Positions 23,421 through 24,608 of a stretch of DNA of 24,608 nucleotides are shown here, piece by piece. This DNA is from Jimgerdemannia flammicorona (lineage: Eukaryota; Mucoromycota; Endogonomycetes; Endogonales; Endogonaceae). The notes beneath the pieces were generated by a model that saw nothing but the letters and a program-made list of their open reading frames with translations, had not been told where the DNA came from and ran no database searches. The stretch spans positions 1-24,608 of the forward strand of contig RBNI01001068.1 of the NCBI GenBank assembly GCA_003990745.1, read 5' to 3'. Position numbers and translations under genes: made by a program. How positions within the stretch are numbered: position 1 is the first letter of the stretch; every line of letters begins with the position of its first letter.

Positions 23421-24004
23421 AGGCTGGCAGGAGGTCCCAGATCAGCTGAAATACCCTCTTCTTATTAGTAAATTGTGAGAGACTTAGACAGGTGGATCTC
23501 TCATGGAGGCTGTATTGTCTGAGAGCTTGGTGGCTGAAGCATACTGTTGAACTGTGAGGAGCTAGATGGGTACCTTTAATACAGAAGATATGGGAGATGA
23601 GATTCTCTTCCAGAGGGTTCTTAGGAGATTTGCTATCTATGGTTAGACTAGAGGGGAGCCGATGGTTGTGGTATAAGGGTTTTTAGTAGGGGGTGGTAAA
23701 AGGGGTATATTACATTGACTGATACTAGTAAAATAATAAAGGAGAGTTGATATAGGGACCAGCTATGTGGAGATGGGACAGGTTGTTACTGGGAGGTGCT
23801 CCACTTATTGAGTTTGATATTAGGGATGGTATGGAGTGTCAATGGGACCTTGGTCAGGATCTTTGGCCTAATGGCTGGCAGGGGGTGAGAATTGGTGAGA
23901 AGTGAGACTGGGCAGGAGTCTGGTTATAGAGTACTGAGATGAGGAAATAGCTTCCTCCCAAGTTCTAGGTAGTATGGTAGTGGGTACTATGGAGGAATTT
24001 TATA

Positions 24005-24247
24005 TTGAATTTCTGCTCTAGACATCTGGTAGAAGGTGAAATACTAGATTGTGAGAAGTGCTACAATGTAAAATATGTTGGAGAGTTTGTACAGATGCCT
24101 GAACATTGGCTGGAAGAGTACAAGGTCTTGGGGAACTTTTGGTTAGTAGTTGGAGATAGGCTGAGGATCAAAAGAAGACCTGATGGGGAGAGAGGATGCT
24201 GGGAGGATTTGTACACTAGGTTAGTAGGAGGAGTGGGCAATGAATAG
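24005..24247 (+). pseudogene. LINE C-terminal region, possibly zf-RVT-like
   Basis: Open for 80 codons in the LINE frame. DCEKC followed about 20 residues later by EHWLEEYKVLGNFW recalls the C-x2-C...H-x3-4-C layout of the zf-RVT domain found after LINE reverse transcriptases. A Tyr stands where the last Cys would be, again explainable by a G-to-A change. The match is by eye and tentative. More decayed coding sequence follows to the window end. Confidence 0.4.
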
Positions 24248-24608
24248 CTTACTGTAGGGTGAGTTTTAGCTATATGGGTAGGGCTGGCTGGACATTGGCT
24301 CTTTGTTTTTGAGGAGGGGTGATAGATGAGTTTGCAGGAGTGGCTATTGAGATGGGAGGGGTTGATGGGAGACATACTGATGGAATAGTGGGTTGGGTGG
24401 GGTCCCCATGGAGGGCAATATTACTATCTAGTGGAGGAGATCTGTAAGCAGAGTGGAGGGAGGGTGGCCATGATAAATGGTTTAGTAGTCTTTGATTGGG
24501 TTAGTATTAGGGGGGGGAGAGAGGAGGACCTCCTCCTAGGGGGATTGGATAGGAGTGGGATCAGTGTATTATATATAGGATAGATGGAAGTATTAATAAA
24601 GGATGCAG

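Larger units (their letters stand above)
18811..24608 (+). mobile_element. decayed non-LTR (LINE) retrotransposon, runs off the window
   Basis: Composition changes sharply at about 18,790-18,811 to purine-rich, CpG-depleted sequence. A single plus-strand frame reads from about 18,830 to the window end. It covers an ORF1-like region, an apurinic/apyrimidinic-type endonuclease, a reverse transcriptase of L1-like type and a C-terminal region. About fifty in-frame stops, nearly all TAG or TGA, interrupt it, but I detect no frameshift. Such stops arise from CAG and CGA by C-to-T change. The 3' end lies outside the window. The insertion sits at the end of the Gypsy-like relic. Confidence 0.85.

Overview
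The window is nuclear DNA from a fungus. Two intron-containing genes can be reconstructed exon by exon: a Cdc42-type Rho GTPase (minus strand, 4 exons, 191 aa) and a family-1 uracil-DNA glycosylase (minus strand, 7 exons, 342 aa). Short GT-AG introns, an intronless tRNA-Arg and relict retroelements fit a fungal nuclear chromosome. The Cdc42 start (MQTIKC) and the intron-rich UNG look more like Basidiomycota or an early-diverging lineage than a typical filamentous ascomycete, but the lineage cannot be fixed from the sequence alone.

The window has two compartments. Bases 1 to about 11,600 have ordinary composition with many CpGs and hold the genes. In order: an unresolved 5' stretch (1-3495) with homopolymer tracts and one weak 100-aa gene candidate; cdc42 (3496-5142) and its pyrimidine-rich upstream region; a gene fragment (5996-6330) beside a tRNA-Arg(CCT) gene (6383-6455); a small AT-rich island (about 6536-6846); a decayed protein-kinase gene (7067-8489); an unresolved stretch; and the UNG gene (9732-11415), with an MluI-cell-cycle-box/CCAAT motif upstream.

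From about 11,620 to the end the sequence is a transposon graveyard in which CpG has almost vanished. The first part (to about 18,790) is AT-rich. It holds palindromic MITE-like elements, a divergent pair of related LTR-like sequences (about 13,391-14,117 minus and 16,117-16,856 plus), and relict LTR-retrotransposon coding sequence downstream of the plus copy. The second part (about 18,811 to the window end) is a LINE on the plus strand whose ORF1, endonuclease, reverse transcriptase and C-terminal region all lie in one reading frame. That frame carries roughly fifty stop codons but no detected frameshift, the pattern expected of RIP-like or methylation-driven C-to-T mutation.

The genes do not form a pathway. 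The main interest is the sharp boundary between the gene compartment and the mutated compartment, which sits just upstream of the gene for the enzyme that removes deaminated cytosine. I found no CRISPR array, bacterial operon or clearly novel system.
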